In this document: positions 49,364 through 59,420 of the stretch, in pieces | How the letters are laid out: each line of letters begins with the position of its first letter | Position numbering within the stretch: position 1 is the first letter of the stretch | Assembly (NCBI RefSeq): GCF_040546595.1 | Contig: NZ_JBEPOB010000001.1 | Span: 565,501-629,500, forward strand | Source of the DNA: Bosea sp. OAE506 | GTDB lineage: Bacteria; Pseudomonadota; Alphaproteobacteria; Rhizobiales; Beijerinckiaceae | Length of the DNA: 64,000 bases | Direction of reading: 5' to 3' | Program-made: the position numbers and the translations under genes | The notes under the pieces: model-generated | Databases searched by the model: none | What the model was told of the DNA's origin: nothing | What the model saw: the letters and a program-made list of their open reading frames with translations, nothing else

Positions 49364-51577
49364 ATGCTAGCCGCCGATAGCGTGCCTCCCTTGCCAGGAA
49401 CGAAGCGAGGTGGCGATCTTGCTTCAAGCCCTCGGCTTTCAAGCATAGCCGCGATTCCGTGCCTGATCTTGGCTCTCGTCGTCCTTTCGGAGGGCGCCTT
49501 GCCGGGCGTGGATACCCGCACGCTCGGACCGCTCCGGGTTCTGGGTGCAACGCTCCTCTGCATTCCGGCTATTGTCTTTTGGTCAACGGCCGCCGCATCA
49601 GCGCGATATCTCAGGCCCCTCTCGGTCCTGGGCACGTTCCTCTGCTTCGCCCTCTGGCGGCTGGATTTGCTGGCGGATCTTCAAGGACAAGGCGTTCGGA
49701 TCGGCGTCAGATGCGTGGCGCTCGCGCTGCTGGCTCCCGTCATCATCGATTGGTGGAGGGCGGTCCGAGGCCTGATCGACAGACCACGGCTAACCCTGCT
49801 GGCAGGTGATCTTGTCGTTGCCGTCGCATTGCCGCTGATCTTTTTCTTCACCGCCCCGATACAGCGATTTCTGCCGCCAGGCTGGGTCGATAGCGGCTTT
49901 TACCTCGGCTATGCGCTCGACTTTTTCGGCCTGGTCAAAACTCACGGCTGGAATTACCACGCCGCCCGCGTTTCCTACATATTGCCGGCAAACCTGCTGC
50001 ATCTTTTCCTGGCGCCAGAGAAAGCCTGGCTGACCTTGATTGTCGCGTTCCATGTCACGTGTCTTGTCTCAATCCATGTGACATGTCGGCTGCTCTGGGA
50101 CCGCGCGGTGGCCGCGCTCGTGGTTGCATGCATTGCATACAACCCACTTTATCTGATGATCCTGACATCGGGCTACGTCGATATCAGCGCACTCTGCTAC
50201 CTGCTTGTGATGCTGGCCGGCCTGTCTGCCTGGTCGCAGTCGCTCAGGCCGGGCTGGCTGGTTCTCGTGGGTGCCAGCTTTATGCTTGCGGCCCTGGCAC
50301 ATCCGTTCGCATGCGCGTCAGGCGGCCTTCTGATCCTCGCTTTCGCCTGGTTCCGCTATGAGGCGGTGCTGGCCAACTGGTTGATCTTCATCGCAGCCGG
50401 CCTGCTCGGGATTGCGGCGACCTGGCTCTTCTTTGTCCTGGCCCTGAACCAGCTCAGGTTCGGCCCGGATGCATTCGCGACTTTGGGGCCAATCATCGAA
50501 CTCTCGCGAGGCGGCTTGGGCGCAAAGTACCGAACCGGTTTCGCGGAATGGCTTCCGTCGGCGACGCGCGTTTTTGCCGCTCCGTTCTTCATCCTCGCAC
50601 TGTGCCTGCTGATGGCCAACCGCCTGTCGCCTCGGGACCGGCGCAATCGCTTGGCTCTGGGCACGGGCATCTCTGGTATCCTGCTGCTGCCTCTCTACGA
50701 TGTGGTGATGGGCGGAAGCGCCAGCCAGTCGACGTTCTATGCGGCGTTTGCGATGCCGTTCTCGATCCTGCCACTGGCTGGTGCAGCTCACCTCTCTCTG
50801 CCGGCCGCAGCGGTCCGGCGGGCCATGTGGGCGGGTGGGCTGAGCCTGGGTTTCGCTGCGGCCTGTTGGCTGGCACCCCTGCTCTGGTCGCGGTGGGATC
50901 GGCTCGACGGACTGGTCACGCTCGTCATGATCGTGATGGCTGCAGCCTTGGCCTGCCTGCTTTTGCTCAGATCGAGGACGAGGGCGATTGGCTTTGCAGC
51001 CCTGTTCGTCGTCTGCACCACCGCGGTCGCGATGAATCGGGATACCCGCCGCGCCTACACATCCGCAGCCCGGGTCGACAACAAGACCGTGTTCCGGACA
51101 GCCGTGATAGTCCATCGCGCCTTGCAGATCGAAGAGCAGAGCGGACAGCGTCTGGCCTTCTGGTTCAACCGGTCCAGCTTCAAGACCAGATCGGGAGACG
51201 GCGCACCTGTCTCGCGCCCGCTGCGTTTTGGCGATCAAGTCCTGCATCTGGATGTGCTGGATACGATAGCAGCGCTGCGTCTGTGGGATAAATCCACGTT
51301 TCTCTTCGAGATCCGTCCGATTGATGCAGCCGAGAAAGCCCAGTTGATCGGCGGCCTCCCGAAGACACTTGTTGTGCTCGGTCAAAGCCAGTCGGATCTG
51401 GAATCGGCGCTCTCCAGCCTGCGCGAGGCTGGACTTGCATTCTCCGTCGCGCGGTCACTGACCGTCGAACAGCCCGCATTCGCGATGAAGGCTTGGTTCG
51501 TGCGCGTCGATGGTCTGGCCAACCCTTCCGAGCAGAGCAACACCGGAAGGCCTGCGTTGCCGGAAGAGCTGAAATGA
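49364..51577 (+). CDS. Polytopic membrane protein, GT-C-like
   Basis: This 737-residue protein has about twelve hydrophobic segments. An extracytoplasmic loop, PPGWVDSGFYLGYALDFFGL, contains the Asp expected of GT-C enzymes. A tail of about 150 residues has strand-helix character (QRLAFWFNRSSFKTRSGDGA onward). It is probably a transferase using a polyprenyl sugar made by the adjacent GtrB-like enzyme, which is divergent. Its stop overlaps the next gene's ATG (ATGA). Confidence 0.68.
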   Translation: MLAADSVPPLPGTKRGGDLASSPRLSSIAAIPCLILALVVLSEGALPGVDTRTLGPLRVLGATLLCIPAIVFWSTAAASARYLRPLSVLGTFLCFALWRLDLLADLQGQGVRIGVRCVALALLAPVIIDWWRAVRGLIDRPRLTLLAGDLVVAVALPLIFFFTAPIQRFLPPGWVDSGFYLGYALDFFGLVKTHGWNYHAARVSYILPANLLHLFLAPEKAWLTLIVAFHVTCLVSIHVTCRLLWDRAVAALVVACIAYNPLYLMILTSGYVDISALCYLLVMLAGLSAWSQSLRPGWLVLVGASFMLAALAHPFACASGGLLILAFAWFRYEAVLANWLIFIAAGLLGIAATWLFFVLALNQLRFGPDAFATLGPIIELSRGGLGAKYRTGFAEWLPSATRVFAAPFFILALCLLMANRLSPRDRRNRLALGTGISGILLLPLYDVVMGGSASQSTFYAAFAMPFSILPLAGAAHLSLPAAAVRRAMWAGGLSLGFAAACWLAPLLWSRWDRLDGLVTLVMIVMAAALACLLLLRSRTRAIGFAALFVVCTTAVAMNRDTRRAYTSAARVDNKTVFRTAVIVHRALQIEEQSGQRLAFWFNRSSFKTRSGDGAPVSRPLRFGDQVLHLDVLDTIAALRLWDKSTFLFEIRPIDAAEKAQLIGGLPKTLVVLGQSQSDLESALSSLREAGLAFSVARSLTVEQPAFAMKAWFVRVDGLANPSEQSNTGRPALPEELK

Positions 51578-52596
51578 ACCCGCATCCGACGTCCGAGCCA
51601 GCCCAGAGGTCCGGGCCCGGTGCGACATCACCGGCGCAGGGCGCGCGGATCTGCTCCGTTTGCGGCGCACACCACGCAATAGAGCCGGGGCAGGCCATCT
51701 GGCCAGAGGGTTTTGCCTGCCTGCAGTGCGGACATGCTCCGCCGGCTCAGGACGGCGTCCCGCTGCTGGCGCCTGAGCTGGCAGACACGCTGACGGGGTT
51801 CGATCCGGCGGCGTTCAGCCAGCTTGCGGCCCTTGAGGACAGCCATTTCTGGTTCGTGCCGAGGACCTATCTGCTCTGCGGACTGGTCGACAAGTATTGC
51901 GGTGATGCCCGCAGCATCATGGAAATCGGCTGCGGCAACGGCATCGTTCTCTCCGAGCTCGTGCGGAGACGACCCGGCGCCCGCTTCGTCGCCTCGGAGC
52001 TGCATCCGGCAGGTCTTGCCTTCGCACGCAACCGAATGCGCTCCAACGTGGACTTCGTCCAGATGGATGCGCGGCACATCAATGCCTGCAATGCTTTCGA
52101 TCTGATCTGCGCCTTCGATGTCGTCGAACACATCGAGGAGGACGAGATGGTGCTGCAGGCGATGCATACCGCCCTTCAGCCCGGCGGCGCCGTTCTGCTG
52201 GCGGTTCCACAGCACCCCTGGCTCTGGAGCGCCAGCGACGACATTGCGTTTCACAAGCGTCGCTATGCGATCGGCGAACTTGAGGGAAAACTCGCGGCGT
52301 CCGGCTTCGAGGTCGTGTTTTCAGGGTCGTACTGCGCTTTGCTGCTTCCCATCTTCGTCCTCAGCCGCGCGCTCCGGCGGAAGCGCAGACCGGATGCGGC
52401 CGCACCGTCTCAAGGGGTAACCGACGAGTTCGAACCGCCTCGGCTCGTGAACGCCATTCTGAAGTCGGTGCTGCGCGTGGAAGCGTTTCTTACGCTGCTT
52501 GGCATCCGTTTCCCGCTCGGCGGATCCCGGATTGTTCTTGCGCGCAAACACAAGCGTCCGGCCGCGCCATCAGGTCCCGATCCCGTGTCTCGGTAA
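51574..52596 (+). CDS. SAM-dependent methyltransferase with N-terminal zinc-ribbon
   Basis: This 340-residue protein has two Cys pairs, ICSVCGAHH and ACLQCGHAP, near residues 27-55 (a zinc-ribbon). A Methyltransf_23-type domain follows with SIMEIGCGNGIVLSELV, ICAFDVVEHIEEDEMVL and LQPGGAVLLAVPQHPWLW. The zinc-ribbon/methyltransferase arrangement occurs in sugar C- or O-methyltransferases. A basic C-terminal tail follows a hydrophobic LLLPIFVLSRALRRKRR stretch. The start at 51574 is set by the 4-base overlap with the membrane-protein gene. Confidence 0.88.
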   Translation: MNPHPTSEPAQRSGPGATSPAQGARICSVCGAHHAIEPGQAIWPEGFACLQCGHAPPAQDGVPLLAPELADTLTGFDPAAFSQLAALEDSHFWFVPRTYLLCGLVDKYCGDARSIMEIGCGNGIVLSELVRRRPGARFVASELHPAGLAFARNRMRSNVDFVQMDARHINACNAFDLICAFDVVEHIEEDEMVLQAMHTALQPGGAVLLAVPQHPWLWSASDDIAFHKRRYAIGELEGKLAASGFEVVFSGSYCALLLPIFVLSRALRRKRRPDAAAPSQGVTDEFEPPRLVNAILKSVLRVEAFLTLLGIRFPLGGSRIVLARKHKRPAAPSGPDPVSR

Positions 52597-52750
52597 GGCG
52601 GATCGCTCGCGCGCTTCGGAGAGACGGGAATTGGCGCCTGGCCGCCGTCGCACTTTGCGTTGAGGCGGTGGCGAAGCCATCGCATGTCACGGCAAAGCAG
52701 GATGGGTGAGACGTCCTCAACGCAACCAGGGTTCCGCAGGCCCCCTGCGG

Positions 52751-53131
52751 CTAGACGCCCAGCCAGGCGAGCCAGGACGCGCCGACAACGATGAACCCGA
52801 TGGCCGCGAGCTTCTCAGCGGACAAGGTCTCGCCGAGGATGAAATAGGCTGCGATCGCGGTGAAGGGCCCGATCAAACTGGCCAGGGGGAGCATCAGGCT
52901 GATCGGAAGCTTGGTCATCGAGATGTACCAGCAGGACGCCCCGATCAGGACGAGGACGCCAGCGGCCCAGATCAGCGGGTCGGACAGGACGCGCTGCACC
53001 AGCGGCAGAATCGGCCGGAAGCTGGCGAATTCAGCTCCCAGCGGTGTCAGCCGCGCCTTGAACAGGATCTGCGACCCGGCGACCGTCACCAGACTGATCG
53101 CAAACAGAATGAAGGCGATACCCTTGCTCAT
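52751..53131 (-). CDS. EamA/ArnE-F-like small membrane transporter
   Basis: This 126-residue protein with four predicted membrane helices opens MSKGIAFILFAISLVTVAGS. It has SQILFKARL, the SCWYISMTKLPISLMLPLA segment and AYFILGETLSAEKLAAIGFI with the ETLS motif of EamA/DMT proteins. The half-length form resembles ArnE/ArnF, which flip lipid-linked aminoarabinose, or SMR exporters. In a sugar locus it may flip a polyprenyl-sugar. A 7-base-arm GC hairpin abuts its stop, without a U tract. Confidence 0.82.
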   Translation of the reverse strand: MSKGIAFILFAISLVTVAGSQILFKARLTPLGAEFASFRPILPLVQRVLSDPLIWAAGVLVLIGASCWYISMTKLPISLMLPLASLIGPFTAIAAYFILGETLSAEKLAAIGFIVVGASWLAWLGV

Positions 53132-53576
53132 AGGTGCGTCCCGATTCGACCCGCCGGCCTGCGACGATGCTGTGTGCCACCCTTAGCAGCCGAGCCGACC
53201 CTGTCGACCGATATCTTTATCGGGCACGGACAGATCGTAAATTACCAAGTGCGTGATACGTAATTGTTATAAACATTCAAGACATATTCAAATACATAAG
53301 CCTCAAAATGCGCGATGGTAAAACTTTTACAAATATTATGGCGAAATATGACAGGCCATATACGCAAGTTGCGATTGCAACCCAAACACGGAATTGGCCG
53401 TTGATACGAAATTTGTGTATTTGACTCCAGGCTGCGCTTGATCTGCATCACAAACCTGTTGCCAGGCCGGATCGTGATCGCCTCCTTCGACGCCTGAGCC
53501 GGTCTCTGTGGATCGCGAATGGACCCGTGGCCGCAAACGCGTCCCGGCCCTGGCTCTCCGTCCCCTGTCGGAGGAC
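53132..53576. other. Gene-free, AT-rich stretch
   Basis: No gene is recognised in these 445 bases. The middle (about 53210-53430) is strikingly AT-rich, with TTATAAACATTCAAGACATA and ACTTTTACAAATATTATGGC. It looks like foreign or relic DNA between the EamA-like gene and the 3' end of the acyltransferase gene. Confidence 0.6.
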
Positions 53577-55449
53577 CTAGCGCAAGGCGTTGCGGAACGG
53601 GTCTGAACCGGCGACAAATCCAGCGCCGGGCCCGGAAAAATGACCGTAATCCGGTGCAAAGACAGCCCCGTTCATTTGGGGCACGAGCGTCAGGCACCCG
53701 TCCGGATCGCACAGGATGTCGAGCAGGGATATGAACGTCCCTGTGCCTCGCACCACTTGCTGCAACGCCAGATCGATCGGCTTCGACGAGGCATTGAGAT
53801 GGCCGGACAGGCGCAAAGGGACCGTTCCCGTCGCCGTCCATGCCCTGAGCAGCAGGGCTGGCAGTTCGTCGCTCCAGTGCGGCGGCGGACCGATCACGAC
53901 GATGTTCTTGATTCCAGCCGAAGACAGGCGCTGCAACGTCTCGAGCAGATTACGATACAATGGATCGTCCGCCTGCGGGGACGCATAGAGACTCCACGCC
54001 GCGTAAAGCACGATCGTCGCTGGTTTGGCTTTTACAATGGCGTCGACTGCCGCGGCATTCGCCGTCCGGCACAGTTCGTATCCGACACCGAGCACCGGCG
54101 GGCATCCGTCGCGGGTCATCTGCCCGACCCCGTAACGCTGGCCGAACTCGCTTTCGACGCCGACATAAAGACGCGCGGCATGCGAGTCGCCCCAGATCCA
54201 GACCGCAGGCTTGTCGGAGGTTGTGGAGGGCAGGCATTCGGGCGAGAGTTCATCGGGCGACATCGTGCTGCTGAGCCAGCAGCGGCCAACCCTTGCGTCC
54301 CTCGCCAGATCGATCTTGGTTCCGAGGATGGCGCGAACCTCCTGCGGCAAGCGGCCTGGAAAGCCGTCCTGCTGCGCCGTGACGCCGCCGAGCAAACCCA
54401 ACACCACGACGGCAGCGGCCAGCGTCTTTGGCCAGTCGAACCGTGAGTTCGCATGGCGAATGGGCATTTCGACGAAGCGGTAGGTCAGGACTGAAAGCCC
54501 AAAGGCGGCTGCAACGCCCGCCACACCATAGGACGCAGGCAGTTCCAGTCCGTAGCGCACATGCAGGAACGACAGGATGGGCCAGTGCCACAGATAGAGC
54601 GGATAACTGATCGCACCCAAAGCCCGCATCAACGGATTTCCAAGCACGTGGCCGACCGGAGAACCGGTTCGGGACGCGACGATGGCGCAGGCGCCGAGCA
54701 CCGCGATGAGCCGGGGGCCCGCGACGCCCAGAGCCGACGAGGACACGCCGGCAAGCGCAAGGGAGATCAGGACAAGCCCCGCCAGCGGACCCAGATGCCG
54801 CGGAAGGCGCCGCGCTGTCAGCGCGCACAACGCCCCGGCCATCAGCTCCCACGCGCGCGCTCGGAAGATAAAACGCGCCGGCCGGAGCTGCTGACTGCAA
54901 ATACAGATAGCAGGAAAGCGAGGCAAAAAACGCAATAAATCCAAAATACATCAGCTTGAAATTTAATTTGAAGCAGACAATGATTACTATCGGCCATATC
55001 AGATAAAATTGCTCCTCGACACCGAGTGACCAAAGGTGCAAAAGCGGCTTGAGGGCGGCCTCTTTGTCGAAATAGCCAACCTCCATGTAGAACTGGACGT
55101 TGAAAACGAACAATGCCGCCCCGACGATATGGCGGCCCAGACGTTCAAAATCCGTCGGCAAAAGCACAAGCCAACCGATTGAATAAACGGAAACGATAAC
55201 ATTGACGAGAGCAGGCAATATTCTGCGAGCCCGCCACTCATAAAATCGTCGCAGTGAGAATGATTTGTTTGAAATGTTCCCTTGAACGATTCGTGTAATC
55301 AGAATGCCGGATATAACGAAAAACAGATCGACGCCCAGAAAACCGAATTTGAAAACATCGCCGCCAAGATGGAAAAATATAACCGCTAAAACCGCGACCG
55401 CACGAAGGCCGTCGATATCCGGGCGGTAATCTGACGCTAGGTTACGCAA
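53577..55449 (-). pseudogene. OafA-type acyltransferase 3 with SGNH domain, frameshifted
   Basis: The N-terminal frame (from 55449, MRNLASDYRPDIDGLRAVAV) has the Acyl_transf_3 motifs IDGLRAVAVLAVIFFH, FFVISGILI, RRFYEWRARRILPAL and WSLGVEEQFYLIWP. The C-terminal part is in another frame. It has LYLWHWPILSF, YRFVEMPIR, and an SGNH domain (AVWIWGDSHAARLY) ending near 53577. The frames meet in the CG run at 54852-54860: the expected AFYLP...ARAWELMAG sequence needs two more bases. Translated as one it would be a ~620-residue OafA/YrhL-like O-acetyltransferase. The 5' part is AT-rich. Confidence 0.85.
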
Positions 55450-55720
55450 TTTCCATTCTCTCGGTAGCGCACGGAGATTTCACCGCTGAACTGGCGTAGG
55501 CGCCATAATCCAATACCAGGGCCCCAACAAGCTGGCAGCGAGACCCCACCGAAGCCCGCTGACCTGCAAACCGCCGCGCCGGGTCGCGGACGCCGGCGCC
55601 GCCGACGGCGCAGGCTGGTGACCTGCGCGCCCTCCCCGGCGCGCCAGGCGCGACCGACCACTTGCCATGGGCGGGGGTTTCGGATCATTGACAGGGCACA
55701 GACCGGCCGCGGGAATTCAG

Positions 55721-56563
55721 ATGTCCAGTTCGAGCACCGACAGCAACACGACCGAAGTAGACTTCGACAGTCTGGATGCCTGGCTCTCCTGGCAGGCTCA
55801 GAACAAGCGCTTCATGGACGATGCGGTCACGGACGAGATCCGCCAGTGGTCCAAGGCCAATGGCATCATCGAGCCGGTCACCGGACGAACCTTCGCCGGA
55901 CCCGACATCGATTGGAACCCGGCCAATTATCGGGAATCGGGACTGGCCGGCGGCTTGATCTCGCGTCACCGCGCCGCTCTGCTCGCCTTGAGCCATTGCG
56001 TTCCCAACCTCGACCGATACGAAACCAAGATCTATGCGGCCGAGGCGATAACCGAGCTCGCGTTTTTGTTGAGGGGCCGTTTCGCCAAGTTCATCGGCTC
56101 GGAATATGCCGCCAGTGACGACGTCAAACACTGGCTTTATCCGATCAACAGCGAAGATCTGACCGCGCTGTCATTTGCATCCAACGCCTTCGACGTGGTT
56201 CTGACAACCGAAGTCCTTGAGCATGTTCCCGACCTCGATGTCGGCCTGTCGGAGATGTTCCGGGTGCTGAAGCCCGGTGGCTGGCATGTCGGAACCTGTC
56301 CGTTCCTGTTCAACCAGCAGGCCTCGATCGTCAAAACGCGGATCGAGAATGGCCAGCTGGTCCATCTGACCGAACCGGAATGGCACGGCAATCCGATGAG
56401 CGAGCAGGGCTCGCTGGTATTCGAGTTGCCAGGCTGGGACATCCTCGACCGTGCGAAGGCCGTCGGCTTCTCGAAGGCGGTCTGGCGCTTCGTACAATCG
56501 GCACGTCATGGCATCGCATCGAACAGCTGCGGTGGCGTATTCGTACTCTGCCTGCAGAAATGA
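55721..56563 (+). CDS. Class I SAM-dependent methyltransferase
   Basis: This 280-residue Methyltransf_11-like protein has LSFASNAFDVVLTTEVLEHV, then PDLDVGLSEMFRVLKPGGW, and a late GWDILDRAKAVGFS segment. The upstream glycine loop is weak (FAKFIGSEYAASDD); this resembles methyltransferases that act on sugars in glycan loci. The ATG at 55721 (MSSSSTDSNTTEVDF) opens the coding part; the frame is open from 55667. It lies upstream of the O-acetylation pair. Confidence 0.8.
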   Translation: MSSSSTDSNTTEVDFDSLDAWLSWQAQNKRFMDDAVTDEIRQWSKANGIIEPVTGRTFAGPDIDWNPANYRESGLAGGLISRHRAALLALSHCVPNLDRYETKIYAAEAITELAFLLRGRFAKFIGSEYAASDDVKHWLYPINSEDLTALSFASNAFDVVLTTEVLEHVPDLDVGLSEMFRVLKPGGWHVGTCPFLFNQQASIVKTRIENGQLVHLTEPEWHGNPMSEQGSLVFELPGWDILDRAKAVGFSKAVWRFVQSARHGIASNSCGGVFVLCLQK

Positions 56564-56667
56564 CGCCACGCGACGGCGTCACACTCGCGATCCTGTCCGT
56601 TTCGCGTGGCGGACCCTGGACGCGTCTCCGTCAAGACCTGTCTTCGAAGAGCTGAAACCCTAGCGCC

Positions 56668-58086
56668 ATGTCTTTCGGCTCGCCAACGTTCATTTTTTTC
56701 TACCTGCCGGTTTTCTTCGCGCTGTATTTTGTCACGCCGATGCGTTGGCGCAATGCGCTGCTGCTGGTGTCGAGCCTGTTGTTCTATTGGACCGATGCGG
56801 GCGCTCTGTTCTGGATTCTCGTCGCCTCCGTGATCGTCAACCAGATCGTGGCAGTCGCCATAGCCTCGGATCGCAGCGAGATCCGTCGCCGGGCGTTCCT
56901 GATCCTGGGCATCGTCCTGAACCTGCTGCCGCTGGTCTACTACAAATACTGGATGTTCCTGATGCAGACGGCGCCTGCCCCGGTGGCGGGTCTGTTTGCG
57001 GCGCTGGGCGTGCCGTCCACCGACATTCTTCTGCCGGCGGGGATCTCGTTTTTCACGTTCCAGGGCATTTCCTACATCGTCGATGCCTATCGAAGCGAAG
57101 TCCGTCCGACGCAGAGCGTGGTCGATTTCGGGATGTACCACACGCTGTTCCCGCAGCTGATAGCGGGCCCGATTGTCCGCTACGCCGAAGTCCAGCACCA
57201 GATCCGCCATCGCTGGAGCAGCCTGACCGACGTCCATACCGGGATCGTGCTGTTCTGCTTCGGGCTGGGCTGCAAGATCATCATTGCCGATAATGCCGGC
57301 TTCGTCGCCGACAGGGTCTTCGCCTTGCCGGCCGGCGCGCTGACGTTCAGCGACGCATGGCTCGGGATCGTCGCTTACACGCTGCAGATCTTCTTCGATT
57401 TCTCGGGCTATTCGACGATGGCGATCGGACTCGGACGCATGCTGGGGTTCCGCTTTCCGCAGAATTTCGAGCAGCCCTACCGATCCCGGAGCATCACCGA
57501 ATTCTGGCGGCGCTGGCACATGACGCTGTCACGCTGGTTTCGCGACTATCTCTATATCCCGCTCGGCGGCAATCGCGCCGGTCCGCTGCGCACCTATCTC
57601 AACCTCACACTGGTCTTTGCGCTGTGCGGCCTCTGGCATGGCGCAGCCATCACCTTTCTGGTCTGGGGCCTCTGGCACGGCGTCCTGCTCGTGCTCGAGC
57701 GGCTGCTGCACCACCGTTTTGGGTGGAGCCCGTCGGGACTGCCCGGCTGGGCGATGACGCTCCTGCTCGTGATGATCGGCTGGGTCTTCTTTCGCGCTGC
57801 GACCATCGACGCCGCGCTGTCCTATCTGTCGACGATGTCGGGCACCGGACGCATCCCGCTCAGCGACGCGATCTGGCTGATCATGACCCCGAACCGGATC
57901 ACCTTCCTGCTCGTCGGCGTCGTGATGTCCCTGTCGGCCTTCAATATCGCCCGGCTCGAGCTCGCAGACGACCTTCCGGCCTGGCGGATCGCCGCAATCA
58001 ATGTCGGCGCGCTCGTCGTCTTCGTGTACTCCCTCTCGCTGATCGCCACGAACGGGTTCAATCCGTTCATTTATTTCCGGTTCTGA
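56668..58086 (+). CDS. MBOAT family O-acyltransferase (AlgI-like)
   Basis: This 472-residue polytopic protein of the AlgI/DltB group starts MSFGSPTFIFFYLPVFFALY. It has LPAGISFFTFQGISYIVD, the SITEFWRRWHMTLSRWFRDY segment and the catalytic-His motif GLWHGAAITFLVWGLWHG. It takes acyl groups across the membrane and hands them to a periplasmic transferase. The partner, an AlgJ-like gene, follows by six bases. Together they probably O-acetylate the surface polysaccharide. Confidence 0.96.
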   Translation: MSFGSPTFIFFYLPVFFALYFVTPMRWRNALLLVSSLLFYWTDAGALFWILVASVIVNQIVAVAIASDRSEIRRRAFLILGIVLNLLPLVYYKYWMFLMQTAPAPVAGLFAALGVPSTDILLPAGISFFTFQGISYIVDAYRSEVRPTQSVVDFGMYHTLFPQLIAGPIVRYAEVQHQIRHRWSSLTDVHTGIVLFCFGLGCKIIIADNAGFVADRVFALPAGALTFSDAWLGIVAYTLQIFFDFSGYSTMAIGLGRMLGFRFPQNFEQPYRSRSITEFWRRWHMTLSRWFRDYLYIPLGGNRAGPLRTYLNLTLVFALCGLWHGAAITFLVWGLWHGVLLVLERLLHHRFGWSPSGLPGWAMTLLLVMIGWVFFRAATIDAALSYLSTMSGTGRIPLSDAIWLIMTPNRITFLLVGVVMSLSAFNIARLELADDLPAWRIAAINVGALVVFVYSLSLIATNGFNPFIYFRF

Positions 58087-58092
58087 GCGACG

Positions 58093-59250
58093 ATGACAGC
58101 CTTTCTCCGCCTCGGTTTCGTGCTGATCTTCGCCACCCTCGTCCTTGCGCCGCTGGGCCAGATGGCAACGAGGCTGATACCGGAACAGCCGCTGATCGAG
58201 AACCGGGTGCTCGCGGCCTGGCCCAAGGGCCTCGAGGCCTCACATCAGCTCGTCCGCGGCGCCAGCGATTGGTTCAACGACAATTTCGGGCTGCGTGCAC
58301 TGCTGATCCGCATCAAGACGCAGATCGACTATTCGCTCTTCAAAACCTCCGACCGCGTCCATATCGGATCTCGCGGCTGGCTGTTCTATCGCAGCGTCCT
58401 CGATGTCGAGCGACCCAATGTCGAGGCCTACCTCGCCATCAATTCGGAGGCGGTCCGGGCCGGCATCGTCGCCTTGTCGGATGCCTTCAAGCGCAACGGC
58501 ATCCAGACCATCTTCGTCCTCAACGAGATGGCGGACCGGTTCTACCCCGAGATGGTCCCGGGCTCGGCCCTGCCGGCCAAGGAGAACCCGCGGATCAGGC
58601 AACTCGAGCGCTCGCTCGCCAGCGCCCAGTCTATTGCTGTCGTCGATGCAACGGCGATCCTGCGTGAGACGGCGAAGTCGCGCCAGGTGTTTCACAAGAC
58701 CGATTTCCACTGGAACGACACGGGTGCTTTTGAAGTCGCCCGACGCGTGGTCGCACTGGCGAGTGCCGCCGAAGACAAGCCGGCGACGATCTGGTCGCAT
58801 CCGCTCAGCATCGCGACCCAACGGTTCAGCGGTGGCATCGCCACATTCATGCCGCTGCTGCGATCGCCGAAGGAAGACATGCTGGTGGTGAAGCCGGACT
58901 GGCCCATGCCGCCCGACTTCCGGCAGGATCCTCCCACAGGCATCTTCGAATTCAGCATCCATTTTCCAACGACCGGGCCACGCCTGCTCAAGCCGCTGAC
59001 GATTCTCGGCGACAGCTTCACGGACGGCTTTACGCGATCGGGAATTTATCTTTATTTCTCTGACACTTATCGTATCCGATGGAACCAGGTGCCGAAACTC
59101 AGCGTGTTTGCCCGCGAGTTGCCGCTCGAGACCCGGCATGTGCTCATCCAGATGATCGAAGTGCAGTACGGGGCTCTCCTGGCCTTCGCCGACAAGGCCG
59201 ACATCGACCTTGCTGTGAAAACCATCGACGAGCGCTTCAGGGCCAGGTGA
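58093..59250 (+). CDS. AlgJ/AlgX-like O-acetyltransferase (SGNH-fold)
   Basis: This 385-residue protein has an N-terminal signal-anchor (LGFVLIFATLVLAPLGQMA). Its ALGX/AlgJ domain has NDNFGLRALLI, GSRGWLFYRSVLD, DATAILRETAKS, the catalytic-triad-like KTDFHWNDTGAFE (Asp/His) and a late LGDSFTDGF (Ser). It acts in the periplasm as the acceptor-specific transferase for the MBOAT partner. The six-base gap shows a shared operon. Confidence 0.94.
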   Translation: MTAFLRLGFVLIFATLVLAPLGQMATRLIPEQPLIENRVLAAWPKGLEASHQLVRGASDWFNDNFGLRALLIRIKTQIDYSLFKTSDRVHIGSRGWLFYRSVLDVERPNVEAYLAINSEAVRAGIVALSDAFKRNGIQTIFVLNEMADRFYPEMVPGSALPAKENPRIRQLERSLASAQSIAVVDATAILRETAKSRQVFHKTDFHWNDTGAFEVARRVVALASAAEDKPATIWSHPLSIATQRFSGGIATFMPLLRSPKEDMLVVKPDWPMPPDFRQDPPTGIFEFSIHFPTTGPRLLKPLTILGDSFTDGFTRSGIYLYFSDTYRIRWNQVPKLSVFARELPLETRHVLIQMIEVQYGALLAFADKADIDLAVKTIDERFRAR

Positions 59251-59420
59251 TCGCCCCGGGACCGGAGCCAGCGGCGCGGGCGGTCCTGGGCCGCCCCGGT
59301 CTCGTTCTGTTGTCAAAAGCCGGCGCGTACCCTACTAGCTCGGCGGCTGCGACCTGAGGCAGTGGATGTCGCCGGCGCGCGTATGCGCCACCTCGGCGAC
59401 GGACGAAAATTCAATTTCGG

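Noticed and set aside
52734..52750. GC hairpin (CCGCAGG-CCC-CCTGCGG) as terminator of the EamA-like gene
   Set aside because: It abuts the stop codon but has no U tract on the transcript; kept only as a possible structure.
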